Both the position numbers and the translations under genes were made by a program. Of a stretch of 64,000 nucleotides of DNA, positions 38,446 to 47,590 are shown piece by piece. Origin of the DNA: Opitutaceae bacterium (GTDB taxonomy: Bacteria; Verrucomicrobiota; Verrucomicrobiia; Opitutales; Opitutaceae). The stretch spans positions 17,771 to 81,770 of the forward strand of contig JAEUGW010000026.1 of assembly GCA_016795565.1 (NCBI GenBank), written 5' to 3'. Numbering within the stretch: the stretch's first letter is position 1; each line of letters starts with the position of its first letter. The notes beneath the pieces were generated by a model, which saw only the letters and a list, made by a program, of their open reading frames with translations, did no database searches and was not told the origin of the DNA.

Positions 38446-39195
38446 TCACGGCTTCCCGTCGAACAGCTTCTTGATGCTCTCGCCGGCCTTCTTGGCGGCG
38501 TCCTTGGTCTTTTCGAGCGACGTGGCCCCGGCGGTGGAGCCGAGCTGGCCGAGCGCGTTGGCCGTGCCGCTCACGATGCTGCCGAGCACATTCTTCATGA
38601 GGGCGCCGGCCAGCTGGTCGGCGGTGATGCCGCCCTCGGCCACGCCGAGGTCGTCCAGGCTGATGGGCGGCAGCGGCACGGGCAGCGCGGCCCCGGCCGC
38701 GCCGAGCGTGGCCTTGGCGTTGGTCATGCGGAATTTTTTCACGACGAACTTGATGGCCTTGCCGTCCTTCGTCTTGGCCGGCTGGCCGCCGGCGCCGGTG
38801 AACTGCTCGATGTTCTTCAGCAGGTCCTTGATGTTGCTGGAGACGATCTTCGTCTCATAGGCGAACTCCGGCTGGTCGATGATGAGCTCGTTGATGACGA
38901 CATGGTCTCCGAAAATGGAGAGCGGATCCACGTCGAGGTGGACCTTGCCGAGGGCGAAGGCGTTGCCCTCGCTCCAGCCCTTGGGATTGCCGACCTCCAG
39001 GCCGCTGAGCGTGCCCGAGCCCGTGAGCGGCGAGAGGCTGGCCCCTGCCAGCACCACCTTGGTCTGCGTGAGCTGCGGGCCGAAGCTGTTCACGCCGGCC
39101 TTCACGATCGAGCCGAGGGCATAGGCCACGACAAAATAGCCGGCAATCAGGAGCACCACGGCGGCAAGCAGGGCGAGTTTCAGGAGTTTCATCAT
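38446..39195 (-). CDS. AsmA-like membrane-anchored protein
   Basis: A 249-residue protein with an N-terminal helix (about 5-30, ALLAAVVLLIAGYFVVAYALG) and a short AsmA-type region (SPLTGSGTLSGLEVGNPKGWSEG, then LDVDPLSIFGDHVVINELIIDQPEF). The C-terminus is a lysine-rich amphipathic helix (EKTKDAAKKAGESIKKLF). Two start codons lie in tandem (39195 and 39192). The gene is divergent from parE. It may help maintain the envelope. Confidence 0.75.
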   Translation of the reverse strand: MMKLLKLALLAAVVLLIAGYFVVAYALGSIVKAGVNSFGPQLTQTKVVLAGASLSPLTGSGTLSGLEVGNPKGWSEGNAFALGKVHLDVDPLSIFGDHVVINELIIDQPEFAYETKIVSSNIKDLLKNIEQFTGAGGQPAKTKDGKAIKFVVKKFRMTNAKATLGAAGAALPVPLPPISLDDLGVAEGGITADQLAGALMKNVLGSIVSGTANALGQLGSTAGATSLEKTKDAAKKAGESIKKLFDGKP

Positions 39196-39299
39196 GATGA
39201 GGGATTGGGATGGCGCGAAACGTGTTCGGTTCCCGCCCAATCCGCAAGTCCTCGCTTGCCAGCCCGCGCCGTCCGTCCTCTCAATTTCCGCCAACACCC

Positions 39300-41141
39300 A
39301 TGGCATCGAATTACACGGAAGCCAGCATCAAGACCCTCAGCTCCCTCGAGCATATCCGCCTCCGCCCCGGCATGTATATCGGACGGCTCGGCAACGGCGC
39401 CCACGCCGAGGACGGCATCTACGTCCTGCTCAAGGAGACCATCGACAACTCCATCGACGAATTCATGATGGGCGGCGGCCGCAAGATCGAGGTCGAGCTC
39501 ACCGACCGCTCCGTGAAGGTCCGCGACTACGGCCGCGGCATCCCGCTGGGCAAGCTCGTGGACTGCGTCTCCATCATCAACACCGGCGCCAAATACGATT
39601 CCGAGACCTTCCAGAAGGCCGTCGGCCTCAACGGCGTCGGCCAGAAGGCCGTCAACGCCCTCTCCCTCAGCTACCGCGCCCAGGCCGTCCGCGACGGCGA
39701 GACCAAGGTCGTCGAATTCGAGCAGGGCAGGCTCAAGACCCAGTCGCGCGTCTCCAAGTCCGACGAGCGCACCGGCACGCTCATCGAGTTCACCCCCGAC
39801 GCGAAGCTCTTCGGCGCCGACTTCAGGTTCCGCACCGAGTTCGTCGAGGACATGCTGTGGAACTACGCCTTCCTCAACCGCGGCCTCACCCTCACGCTCA
39901 ACGGCAAGCCCTTCCGCTCCGAAAACGGCCTGAAGGACCTCCTCGCCAAGGAAATCTCCGGCGAGCCGCTCTACCCCATCATCCACCTCGAGGGCGAGGA
40001 CATCGAGATCGCCGTCACCCACGGCAAGCACTACGGCGAGGAATACTGGTCCTTCGTCAACGGCCAGCACACCACCATGGGCGGCACCCACCTCGCCGCC
40101 TTCCGCGAGGCCTTCGTCGAGACCCTCCGCAACCACTTCAAGAAGGACTTCGACGCCGCCGACATCCGCCAGTCCATCGACGCCGCCATCGTCGTCCGCG
40201 TGCAGGAGCCCGTCTTCGAGTCGCAGACCAAGACCAAGCTCGGCTCCACCGACATCGGCCCCAAGGGCCCCTCGCTCAAGGAATTCGTCGGCAAGTTCGT
40301 CCAGCAGGCGCTCGACACTTATCTCCACAAGAACCGCGAGACCGCCGACATCATCCGCCAGAAAATCGAGGAGAACGAGCACGAGCGCAAGGAGCTCGCC
40401 GGCATCCGCAACATCGCCCGCGAGCGCGCCAAGAAGGCCTCCCTCCACAACAAAAAGCTCCGCGACTGCCGCCTCCACCTCGGCGACCGCAACGCCCGCG
40501 CCGAGGAATCCACCCTCTTCATCGTCGAGGGCGACTCTGCCGCCGGCTCCCTCACCGCCACGCGCGACGTCCAGACGCAGGCCGTCTTCGCCCTCAAGGG
40601 CAAGCCGCTCAACACCTACGGCCTCACCAAGAAGGTCATCTACGAGAACGAGGAATTCCACCTCCTCCAGTCCGCCCTCAACATCGAGGACGGCCTCGAC
40701 GGCCTCCGCTACAACCGCATCGTCATCGCCACCGACGCCGACGTGGACGGCATGCACATCCGCCTGCTCCTGCTCTCGTTCTTCCTCCAGTTCTTCCCCG
40801 ACGTCATCCGCAACAACCACCTGCACATCCTGCAGACGCCCCTCTTCCGCGTGCGCAACAAGAAGATCACGCGCTACTGCTACAACGAGCTGGAGAAGCA
40901 GGCCGCCGTCGAGGAATGCGGCGCCAGCCACGAGATCACGCGCTTCAAGGGCCTCGGCGAGATCTCCGCGGGCGAGTTCAAGGACTTCATCGGCGAGAAC
41001 ATCCGCCTCGACCCGGTGAACCTGCACCACCTCTACAGCTCCGACGAACTCCTGAGCTTCTTCATGGGCAAGAACACGCCCGAGCGCCAGGACTTCATCA
41101 TCGACAACCTCCGCGTCGAGAAGGACCTCGTCGAGGCCTGA
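39300..41141 (+). CDS. parE: Type IIA topoisomerase subunit B (ParE/GyrB, topoisomerase IV type)
   Basis: A 613-residue ATPase subunit. GHKL motifs are visible: [12 protein letters not shown] (the Asn binds Mg-ATP), [12 protein letters not shown] and [13 protein letters not shown]. The TOPRIM domain has EGDSAAGS and [12 protein letters not shown]. It is shorter than typical GyrB (about 800) and near ParE size. The partner subunit gene follows 129 bp downstream. Confidence 0.92.
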   Translation: MASNYTEASIKTLSSLEHIRLRPGMYIGRLGNGAHAEDGIYVLLKETIDNSIDEFMMGGGRKIEVELTDRSVKVRDYGRGIPLGKLVDCVSIINTGAKYDSETFQKAVGLNGVGQKAVNALSLSYRAQAVRDGETKVVEFEQGRLKTQSRVSKSDERTGTLIEFTPDAKLFGADFRFRTEFVEDMLWNYAFLNRGLTLTLNGKPFRSENGLKDLLAKEISGEPLYPIIHLEGEDIEIAVTHGKHYGEEYWSFVNGQHTTMGGTHLAAFREAFVETLRNHFKKDFDAADIRQSIDAAIVVRVQEPVFESQTKTKLGSTDIGPKGPSLKEFVGKFVQQALDTYLHKNRETADIIRQKIEENEHERKELAGIRNIARERAKKASLHNKKLRDCRLHLGDRNARAEESTLFIVEGDSAAGSLTATRDVQTQAVFALKGKPLNTYGLTKKVIYENEEFHLLQSALNIEDGLDGLRYNRIVIATDADVDGMHIRLLLLSFFLQFFPDVIRNNHLHILQTPLFRVRNKKITRYCYNELEKQAAVEECGASHEITRFKGLGEISAGEFKDFIGENIRLDPVNLHHLYSSDELLSFFMGKNTPERQDFIIDNLRVEKDLVEA

Positions 41142-41146
41142 GACAT

Positions 41147-41252
41147 TTTAAACGCGGAGAACGCAGAGGACGCAGAGTTCAATCCCAGTCAGCTGTTTTC
41201 CGCAGCCTAAACCCAATCTCCCTCCGCGCTCTCCGCGCCCTCCGCGTTTAAA
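41147..41252. repeat. Inverted repeat of GCGGAG-type words between parE and parC
   Basis: Left arm 41147-41177 (begins TTTAAACGCGGAGAACGC) and right arm 41222-41252 are complementary at about 26 of 31 positions. Each arm is itself three variations of a 9-nt word (NCGCGGAGN). A related string occurs at about 57820-57848. Confidence 0.7.
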
Positions 41253-41270
41253 CTCCGATCCCTTTCAGCA

Positions 41271-43457
41271 ATGGCCAAGAAGAAACCTGCCAAGAAGAAC
41301 GACCAGCCCGAATTGCCGCTCGACGGCCCGGCCGCGCCGGAGCCGCAAACGCCCGACGCCAAAGGCCAAAGTCCCGGCGAAAAGGACCCGGCGCCGGCGG
41401 CGGCCGCTGCCGGAATCCAAGATCGAGAATCAAAAATCGAAAATGAGGCGCCCCCGCCGCCCAAGCGCCCCAAGGGCCAGAAAGTCCAGGACGAGCAGGC
41501 TCCCCTCGCCCAGGCCTACCGCAACTGGTTCCTCGACTACGCCTCCTACGTCATCCTCGACCGCGCCGTCCCCCACCTCGACGACGGCCTGAAACCCGTC
41601 CAGCGCCGCGTCCTCCACACCCTCTGGGACATGGACGACGGCCGCTTCCACAAGGTCGCCAACGTCGTCGGCGCCACGATGAAGCTCCACCCGCACGGCG
41701 ACGCCTCCATCGGCGCCGCGCTCGTCTCCATCGGCCAGCGCGCCTGGCTCATCGAGCCCCAGGGCAACTACGGCAACACCCTCACCGGCGACGATGCCGC
41801 CGCCCCGCGTTACATCGAGGCCCGCCTCACCGCCTTCGCCAAGGACGTCCTCTTCAACCCCAAGACCACCGCCTGGCAGCTCAGCTACGACGGCCGCAAC
41901 AAGGAGCCCATCACCCTCCCCGCCAAGTTCCCCATCGTCCTCCTCGAGGGCGCCGACGGCATCGCGGTCGGCCTCTCCACCAAGATCCTCCCGCACAACT
42001 TCAACGACCTCTGCCGCGCGGCCATCAACCACCTCCAGGGAAAAACCTTCCGCATCCTCCCCGACTTCCCCACCGGCGGCACCGCCGACTTCGCCGAATA
42101 CAACGACGGCGAGCGCGGCGGCAAGGTGAAGGTCCGCGCCCGCATCGAGGAGCGCTCCAAATACCTCCTCGCCGTCACCGAGCTCCCCTACGGCGTCACC
42201 ACCGAGTCCCTCATCGAGTCCATCCTCGCCGCCAACGCCAAGGGCAAGATCAAGATCAAGCACGTTGACGACAACACCGCCGACAAGGTCGAGATCCTCA
42301 TCCACCTCCCCCAGGGCTCCGAGCCCGACAAGGTCATCCAGCAGCTCTACGTCTTCACCAGCTGCCAGGTGCAGCTCAACCCCGCCGCCTGCGTCATCGT
42401 CCGCGACCCCACCAACGGCCAGGACAAGCCCGTCTTCACCGGCGTGCGCGACATCCTCAAGGCCAGCGCCGAGGCCACCAAGGAACTCCTCAAGCGCGAG
42501 CTCGAGATCAAGCTCGGCGAACTCGAGCAGCAGTGGCACTGGGATTCCCTCGAGCGCATCTTCATCGAAGAGCGCATCTACCGCCTCATCGAGAAATCCA
42601 AGACCTGGGAGAGCGTCCTCGCCGAGATCCGCGGCGGCCTGAAGCCCTTCCTCAAGCAGCTCCGCCGCGAGGTCACCGACGACGACATCGTCCGCCTCAC
42701 CGAGATCCGCATCAAGCGCATCTCCGCCTACAACCGCTTCCAGGCCGACGAGGCCATGAAGAAGATCGAGGAAGGCATCAAGGAGACCAAGGCCAACCTC
42801 AAGAAGCTCACCGAATACGCCGTCGCCTGGTTTGAGATGCTCGCCGAGAAATACGGCAAGGGCCGGAAGCGGATGACCAGTTACGACGAGATCGAGCAGA
42901 TCGACGCCTCCGCCGTGGTCAGCGCCAACCAGCGCCTCTACGTCAACCGCGAGGACGGCTTCATCGGCCTCAACTGGCGCCAGCACGAGTATGTCTGCGA
43001 CTGCACCATCCTCGACTCCGTCCTCACCATCATGGGCGACGCCTCGCTCAAGGTCACCAAGGTCTCCGCCGAGAAGACCTTCATGGGCCTCGACATCCGT
43101 CACATCGCCATCTGGCCCAAGGACGGCGACACGAAGTTCTACACGATGGTCTATCGCGACGGTCCCGAGGGGAAGTGCTACGCCAAGAAGTTCCAGATCG
43201 GCGGCCTCAGCCGCGACAAACTCTACCCCCTCGCCAAAACCGAGGGCTCCAAGCTCATCTGGCTCGATGTCGCCGAGAAGGAGAAGGACATGCCCAAGAG
43301 CATCCACGTCTCCCTCGACGGCCGCTCCGGCGCCCGCGTCCGCGAGCTCGACTTCGACCTAACGCCGGTTCCGGTTTCGACAAGAACCGCGAAGGGTCTA
43401 ACGGTCACCAAATGGAACGTTAAGGAAGTTAAGAGGAACGACCTTGCCTTAAAGTAA
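41271..43457 (+). CDS. parC: Type IIA topoisomerase subunit A (ParC/GyrA, topoisomerase IV type)
   Basis: A 728-residue DNA-cleaving subunit. The catalytic tyrosine is in AAPRYIEARLT (about residue 183), with LKPVQRRVLHTL and GATMKLHPHGDASIG upstream. No GyrA box (Q-R-R-G-G-K-G) is present and the C-terminal domain is short, so this is decatenase rather than supercoiling type. It has a ~65-residue low-complexity N-terminal extension before the conserved core; within it, GIQDRESKIEN is encoded by an abruptly AT-rich stretch (about 41413-41447), which looks like inserted non-native sequence. Confidence 0.92.
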   Translation: MAKKKPAKKNDQPELPLDGPAAPEPQTPDAKGQSPGEKDPAPAAAAAGIQDRESKIENEAPPPPKRPKGQKVQDEQAPLAQAYRNWFLDYASYVILDRAVPHLDDGLKPVQRRVLHTLWDMDDGRFHKVANVVGATMKLHPHGDASIGAALVSIGQRAWLIEPQGNYGNTLTGDDAAAPRYIEARLTAFAKDVLFNPKTTAWQLSYDGRNKEPITLPAKFPIVLLEGADGIAVGLSTKILPHNFNDLCRAAINHLQGKTFRILPDFPTGGTADFAEYNDGERGGKVKVRARIEERSKYLLAVTELPYGVTTESLIESILAANAKGKIKIKHVDDNTADKVEILIHLPQGSEPDKVIQQLYVFTSCQVQLNPAACVIVRDPTNGQDKPVFTGVRDILKASAEATKELLKRELEIKLGELEQQWHWDSLERIFIEERIYRLIEKSKTWESVLAEIRGGLKPFLKQLRREVTDDDIVRLTEIRIKRISAYNRFQADEAMKKIEEGIKETKANLKKLTEYAVAWFEMLAEKYGKGRKRMTSYDEIEQIDASAVVSANQRLYVNREDGFIGLNWRQHEYVCDCTILDSVLTIMGDASLKVTKVSAEKTFMGLDIRHIAIWPKDGDTKFYTMVYRDGPEGKCYAKKFQIGGLSRDKLYPLAKTEGSKLIWLDVAEKEKDMPKSIHVSLDGRSGARVRELDFDLTPVPVSTRTAKGLTVTKWNVKEVKRNDLALK

Positions 43458-43723
43458 GACGAAGCTTGTCCGCCATAGCCTTCCGCGACGGCGGAACATC
43501 ACCCCCCCGTTCCCGTCTCCAAGAGAACCTCCAAGGGTCTCCTAGCCGACCTGTAAGCTGAGCGCGGCATAGGTCATCCCAAATCCCCATGGTTTAACAT
43601 CTTTGATATTTGATGGTTGTAGCTTTTAAATGCCCACCATGTCTTTTAAATTAATCCGTTAATTATTTAAATACATGATTGCTATATTTCCTGCCGTTTA
43701 ATTCCCTAACCGAGCATTTAAAA
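43458..43723. promoter_or_regulatory. AT-rich leader region of the Fic gene with repeated TTTTAAAT boxes
   Basis: This 266-bp gap drops sharply in GC content compared with the parC gene. A near-palindrome TTTTAAATTAA-TCCG-TTAATTATTTAAA covers 43644-43671. CTTTTAAAT boxes occur at 43623-43631 and 43643-43651, with an inverted ATTTAAAA immediately before the start codon at 43724. These could be operator sites for autoregulation, but this is inference. The first half (43458-43560) shows no gene. Confidence 0.4.
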
Positions 43724-44866
43724 ATGAACCCGGATGATTTTAAGAATCCTTCTGCCGGAAAAGTAATCCGCCACAGCACGGGTTACTACGCGTTCATCCC
43801 GGCGGCATTGCCGCTAGCCTTGGCCTTTGATTCCGACTTGGTGCTCATGCTTTCTAGGGCAGATGCATCCCTGAGTGAACTATCTGGCCTGGGCCGCGTC
43901 CTGCCGAATCCACACCTGCTTATCAGTCCACTAATCCGGCGAGAAGCGGTGCAGTCGTCCCGCATCGAAGGCACCCAAGCAAGCCTGTCGGACATCCTGC
44001 TGGATGAAGCCACCCCCGCGCAATCGGCGCAGGGCAACGCCGATGATCTTCGCGAAGTGCGTAATTACGTCACCGCACTCGAACACGGCATCGGCCGGCT
44101 GGAATCACTACCGCTCTCTTTGCGCCTAGTCAGGGAACTCCATGGGAAACTGATGACCGGTGTGCGAGGCGACAAGGCCACACCCGGCGAATTCAGGACC
44201 TCACAAAATTGGATCGGGCCTGCGGGCAGCAACCTGATGAATGCGGCGTATGTGCCCCCGCCGGTGGACGAAATGAAGGAAGTGCTCGCAGATTGGGAAC
44301 GCTACCTGCACACCCGTGATCAGGCTCCCGACCTAATTCAATGCGCCATCATGCACGAGCAATTCGAGGCGATTCATCCTTTCCTCGATGGCAACGGGCG
44401 TGTCGGCCGGCTTATGATCACCCTCTTTCTCATCGAGCGCGGTCGTCTGTCTCGGCCCTTGCTCTATTTATCGGACTTCATCGAACGGCACCGCCAAGAT
44501 TACTACGACCTCTTGCAGCGCGTCCGCACGCACGGAGAATGGCTCCCATGGATTCGGTATTTCCTCACCGGCGTCGAGGAAACCGCCCGCGACGCCGCCA
44601 CTCGCGCCCGCCGCCTGTTGGAGTTGCGCGAAGCCATGCTCAAGCAAGCCGAGCCCGCCTTGGTAGACCAGCTTCTGGTGAATCCCTACATCTCCATCGG
44701 CAAAGCTGCTACGGTCATGGGCGTTACGCATCCTACCGCCACCAAGATACTGCGCAAACTGGAGGCCGGCGGCCTGCTACGGGAGGTTACACGCCGCACT
44801 TGGGGCAAAATCTATCTCGCGACCGGCGTGCTCGCCGCACTCGAGCCTCCAGCCAAGACCGGCTGA
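43724..44866 (+). CDS. Fic-family protein (AMPylator, class II)
   Basis: A 380-residue protein. The Fic motif HPFLDGNGRVGRL lies near residues 217-229 and contains the catalytic His. The inhibitory helix motif SSRIEG (S/T-x-x-x-E-G) at about residues 78-83 precedes the Fic fold, as in class II Fic proteins. N-terminal Fic_N-like segment about 1-70; C-terminal winged helix (KAATVMGVTHPTATKILRKLEAGGLL, about 325-355). It would transfer AMP to hydroxyl groups of target proteins. No separate antitoxin is needed when the inhibitory helix is built in. Base composition is lower in GC than neighbouring genes, suggesting transfer. Confidence 0.9.
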   Translation: MNPDDFKNPSAGKVIRHSTGYYAFIPAALPLALAFDSDLVLMLSRADASLSELSGLGRVLPNPHLLISPLIRREAVQSSRIEGTQASLSDILLDEATPAQSAQGNADDLREVRNYVTALEHGIGRLESLPLSLRLVRELHGKLMTGVRGDKATPGEFRTSQNWIGPAGSNLMNAAYVPPPVDEMKEVLADWERYLHTRDQAPDLIQCAIMHEQFEAIHPFLDGNGRVGRLMITLFLIERGRLSRPLLYLSDFIERHRQDYYDLLQRVRTHGEWLPWIRYFLTGVEETARDAATRARRLLELREAMLKQAEPALVDQLLVNPYISIGKAATVMGVTHPTATKILRKLEAGGLLREVTRRTWGKIYLATGVLAALEPPAKTG

Positions 44867-45042
44867 TCCCTGCGGGCTGTAGTTCGGATCGGTTCTGTCT
44901 CCTGTCCTCTGTTCGCGCTGCGCCACAATTTGTGACTCATCGTCCGCCTGTCAGCCATAGACTCGGCGAAGGCTGATGGCCTGATCGCCCGTCAGCCGTA
45001 GTGATTGGCGAAGGCTGATCCACAATCCGCTAGGCTCCGTGG
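44867..45042. repeat. Direct-repeat region between the Fic gene and a truncated regulator
   Basis: Two ~28-nt direct copies (44950-44977 and 44991-45019) share GTCAGCC and GGCGAAGGCTGAT. A second repeat, AATTTGTGACTCATCGTCCG (44927) and AATTGTGACTCATAGTCCG (45199), flanks the truncated regulator. They look like junctions left by a small rearrangement. No gene is seen in this stretch. Confidence 0.55.
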
Positions 45043-45213
45043 GTGCCAGCCAAGGAACCCACCCTCAAGAAATCCGGAGACAACGTCCGCGCCCGCCGCG
45101 AGGCACAGGACCTCTCCCAGGAACAACTCGACGAGCGCGCCGACCTCGACCGCGCCAGTCTCACCGGGTCAATTCCGGCCATACAGTCCATGCCGCCCAA
45201 TTGTGACTCATAG
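45043..45213 (+). pseudogene. Truncated XRE-family regulator
   Basis: From a GTG at 45043 the frame reads MPAKEPTLKKSGDNVRARREAQDLSQEQLDERADLDRASLTG then loses similarity and stops at 45211. This is the first half of a Cro/C1-type helix-turn-helix, with helix 3 present but the rest missing. The stop lies inside the right-hand copy of the AATTGTGACTCAT direct repeat. XRE regulators usually precede restriction-modification genes, and the next gene is an HNH endonuclease, so this may be the remnant of its controller. Confidence 0.55.
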
Positions 45214-45266
45214 TCCGTGGCCTGACGGCCCGATTTTAGATATACTATCCTCTGAGCATCGCATCA

Positions 45267-46052
45267 ATGCTCAAGAGCCCATACCGAGATCAAGTTCACT
45301 ACAATCCTGACCGCACCTGGTGGATTCACTACAGCCCCAAAGCTGGTGGAATGGATATGGCCGTTAATGCAGGACTCGTGCGCTGCATGACCGATCGCCA
45401 ACCGCTGGTCGTGCTTCGACAGGAATCCGACAAGACCAGTGCGAAGGGCGCCCAGCATCGGCTTCTTGGTCTTGGCTTTGTCGAGGACTTCGATCCGAAA
45501 TCAGATCTCTTCCGCATTCGCGGGCTGGAGTGGAGTGAGGTCTCTGCCGTCCTTGGCTTTGAGCTCGAGGATGAACTGCTTGAAACAGCCCTCCGGCTAG
45601 AGTCCCTTGAAAAGTGGCAGCCCTTCGTCGCCGAAGATCGTTCCATCTACAAAGTGTCCCGCCAAAAACGTGACACCGCCTTCAGCGGAGTCGTTCTTGA
45701 TAATTACGGATTCACCTGCGCGGTGACAGGCCAGCGATTTCGCTCTGAAAATCTTACCGAGGCACAAGGTGCCCATATCATCAGAAAAGAGCTTCGTGGC
45801 ACCGATGATCCACGCAATGGCGTAGCGCTTTCACACTCCGTCCACTGGGCCTTCGACCGCGGCATCTTCACCATCTCAGACCAATACGAGGTCGTGATAA
45901 ATCCTAAAGCCCGTGCCGCTAGTGTGGCCAATTTTTCTCTCATGGAGCTGAACCGTTGCAAGATCGAGTTGCCCAAAGATTCCTACTACTGGCCCCACCC
46001 AGAAGCCCTCGCCTGGCATAAGACAGAGGTCTTTGATCGATTTACTCTCTAG
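45267..46052 (+). CDS. HNH endonuclease with N-terminal reader-like domain
   Basis: A 261-residue protein. The C-terminal half has the HNH_2 pattern: VLDNYGFTCAVTGQRF, then EAQGAHIIRKE and NGVALSHSVHWAFDRGIFTIS. The N-terminal ~110 residues (VHYNPDRTWWIHYSPKAGGMDM) form a separate domain that I would guess recognises DNA, as in McrA-type or other modification-sensing enzymes. It sits next to a broken Vsr gene and a truncated regulator. Lower GC than the surrounding chromosome. Confidence 0.85.
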   Translation: MLKSPYRDQVHYNPDRTWWIHYSPKAGGMDMAVNAGLVRCMTDRQPLVVLRQESDKTSAKGAQHRLLGLGFVEDFDPKSDLFRIRGLEWSEVSAVLGFELEDELLETALRLESLEKWQPFVAEDRSIYKVSRQKRDTAFSGVVLDNYGFTCAVTGQRFRSENLTEAQGAHIIRKELRGTDDPRNGVALSHSVHWAFDRGIFTISDQYEVVINPKARAASVANFSLMELNRCKIELPKDSYYWPHPEALAWHKTEVFDRFTL

Positions 46053-46063
46053 CCTCCAATATT

Positions 46064-46569
46064 CGTCAGTTAGCCATCGAACTGCGGTTGATTCAGATTT
46101 TACGGGCGAACGGCATCACGGGTTGGCGCAGATGCTCTAAATTGCCGGGCCAGCATGACTTTGTTTTTCCCCATTCGACAGGCTCAGGGCTCAGACGAGC
46201 CAAACCCATCGCAGTGTTTGTTGACGGCTGCTTCAGCCTCCGCCCGGCCTACGGCTGACAGGTCTGGCACGGCTGCCCCCGGCACGCAACCCGGCCCACG
46301 ACCAACGCCAACTTCTGGCGCGGAACGGAGCGCGAGGAGCGCGGAGATGGTCACATCGAAGGTGTGGCCCGCAGGGTGAGCGAAAGCGGGTGCCCATCGG
46401 GCGCATGCGCTCACAAATCACCGGCAACCAAGCCCACGATCGCCGCGTCAACCGCGCGCTGCGCGAACGCGGCTGGGCCTTGGTTCGTGTGTGGGAACAC
46501 GAGTTAAAGCGTCGCAACGAACCTCAGCTCGTTCGACGACTGCTTCGAATTCTGGGGCGCAACGCGTGA
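46064..46569 (+). pseudogene. Very short patch repair endonuclease (Vsr), interrupted
   Basis: Consecutive pieces of a Vsr protein can be read: RQLAIELRLIQILRANGITGWRR...PGQHDFVFP; then RAKPIAVFVDGCF; then WHGCPRHATRPTTNANFWR; then, in another frame, KITGNQAHDRRVNRALRERG and WALVRVWEHELKRRNEPQLVRR to a stop at 46567-46569. Three extra sequences lie exactly between these pieces: about 46175-46198 (TTCGACAGGCTCAGGGCT type), 46235-46264 (30 nt, with an in-frame TGA), and about 46321-46414. Vsr nicks T:G mismatches next to cytosine methylases; no methylase is present. Confidence 0.8.
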
Positions 46570-46909
46570 GCGTGGAGCTGGCCAGCACGCGGCTTGCGTC
46601 GAGGGCTGGCCCTGAACCCCGCCTGCGCGGGAACAAGGGTGGACCACAGCGGGTGCCCTCAGGACAGCGAGGCCCCAGCACGAGCTGCGCCGCAAGAACA
46701 CGCCTCAGCTTCTCAGGCGTCTGCCATTTCTTAAACCTTGGCGCCCATTGGGCCAGCCGGCGCTCGCCGCGCGCGTCGCCCTGCCGCCGCGCCCTGTGTC
46801 GCATGCGTGGAGGCACTGGCCCGAACAACAAAACATCCCGGGCTGCGACTGTATCGGATGCCCCGGAGCACCGCCACCCCGGCCACCGGCAGGCATGGCT
46901 TGACTCCGC
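46570..46909. other. Intergenic stretch, no gene recognised
   Basis: GC-rich sequence between the vsr remnant and the toxin-antitoxin pair. It contains a CCCCGCCTGCGCGGGAAC palindrome near 46617. Open frames on both strands have no recognisable product. Confidence 0.5.
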
Positions 46910-46937
46910 CTACGTATGGTTTTGGTTTCTACGTATG
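46910..46937 (+). promoter_or_regulatory. CTACGTATG direct repeat at the antitoxin start
   Basis: The 9-nt word CTACGTATG occurs at 46910-46918 and 46929-46937, spaced 19 bp start to start (about two helical turns), with the second copy containing the antitoxin ATG. Each word has a palindromic TACGTA centre. It may be the operator bound by the ribbon-helix-helix antitoxin. Confidence 0.4.
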
Positions 46938-47177
46938 AAGACCAAGCTCACGCTCTCCGTCAGCGCCAAGTCCGTCCAACGGGCCAAGGCCGTCGCCCGG
47001 CGCCGCGGCGTGCCGCTCTCCCGCCTTGTCGAGGAACACTTCGACCGCCTGGCCCCCGCCGCCGGCAAGCATGACAGCGAGGCCTTCTTTGCCCGCTGGC
47101 AGGGCGCGTTCAAGCTCGATCCCGACGCCCTCAAGGATGAACGTGTCGCCGCCATCATGGCCAAGCACGTGCGGTGA
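46935..47177 (+). CDS. DUF6364-type ribbon-helix-helix antitoxin
   Basis: An 80-residue protein starting MKTKLTLSVSAKSVQRAKAVARRRGVPLSRLVEEHF, the DUF6364 pattern. The beta strand and two helices form a DNA-binding dimer; the C-terminal part (FFARWQGAFKLDPDALKDERVAAIMAKH) should bind the toxin. The last four bases overlap the toxin start. Confidence 0.85.
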   Translation: MKTKLTLSVSAKSVQRAKAVARRRGVPLSRLVEEHFDRLAPAAGKHDSEAFFARWQGAFKLDPDALKDERVAAIMAKHVR

Positions 47178-47590
47178 AGGCGCTCTTCGACACCAACATC
47201 GTGCTCGACGTGGCACTGGACCGCCCGCAACTGGCCGCTTCCAGCCGCGCCGCCCTCACCTGGGCTTTCGAGCATCCCGGCGGGGCCTGCCTCGCCTGGC
47301 ACTCGGTGGCCACCCTGGCCTATTTTCTCGGCCGGCATGGCGGCCGGGATGCCGTGCGACCGCTCGTCGGCGAACTGGTCGCCCGCCTCGACATCGCCGG
47401 CGGCTCCGACCGCGAACTGTTGCGCGCCATCGAGCTGCCCGTGTCCGACTTCGAGGACGCGATGATCGTCGCTCTGGCCGAAAGTGTCGCCGCCACCCAC
47501 ATCGTCACCCGCAACACCGCCGACTTCCGCCGCTCCCCCGTGAGGGCCGTGACCCCGGAGGATTTCATCCGGCTCCTCGCCAGATCCTGA
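47174..47590 (+). CDS. PIN-domain toxin (VapC-like ribonuclease)
   Basis: A 138-residue PIN nuclease with a GTG start overlapping the antitoxin stop by 4 bp. Acidic metal residues are visible in LFDTNIVLDVALD (Asp6), in the middle region and in DFEDAMIVALAES. It is expected to cleave RNA and to be held inactive by the antitoxin upstream. Confidence 0.88.
   Translation: MKALFDTNIVLDVALDRPQLAASSRAALTWAFEHPGGACLAWHSVATLAYFLGRHGGRDAVRPLVGELVARLDIAGGSDRELLRAIELPVSDFEDAMIVALAESVAATHIVTRNTADFRRSPVRAVTPEDFIRLLARS

Noticed and set aside
46570..46909. Small genes between vsr and the antitoxin
   Set aside because: Open frames on both strands have biased composition and no recognisable motif.
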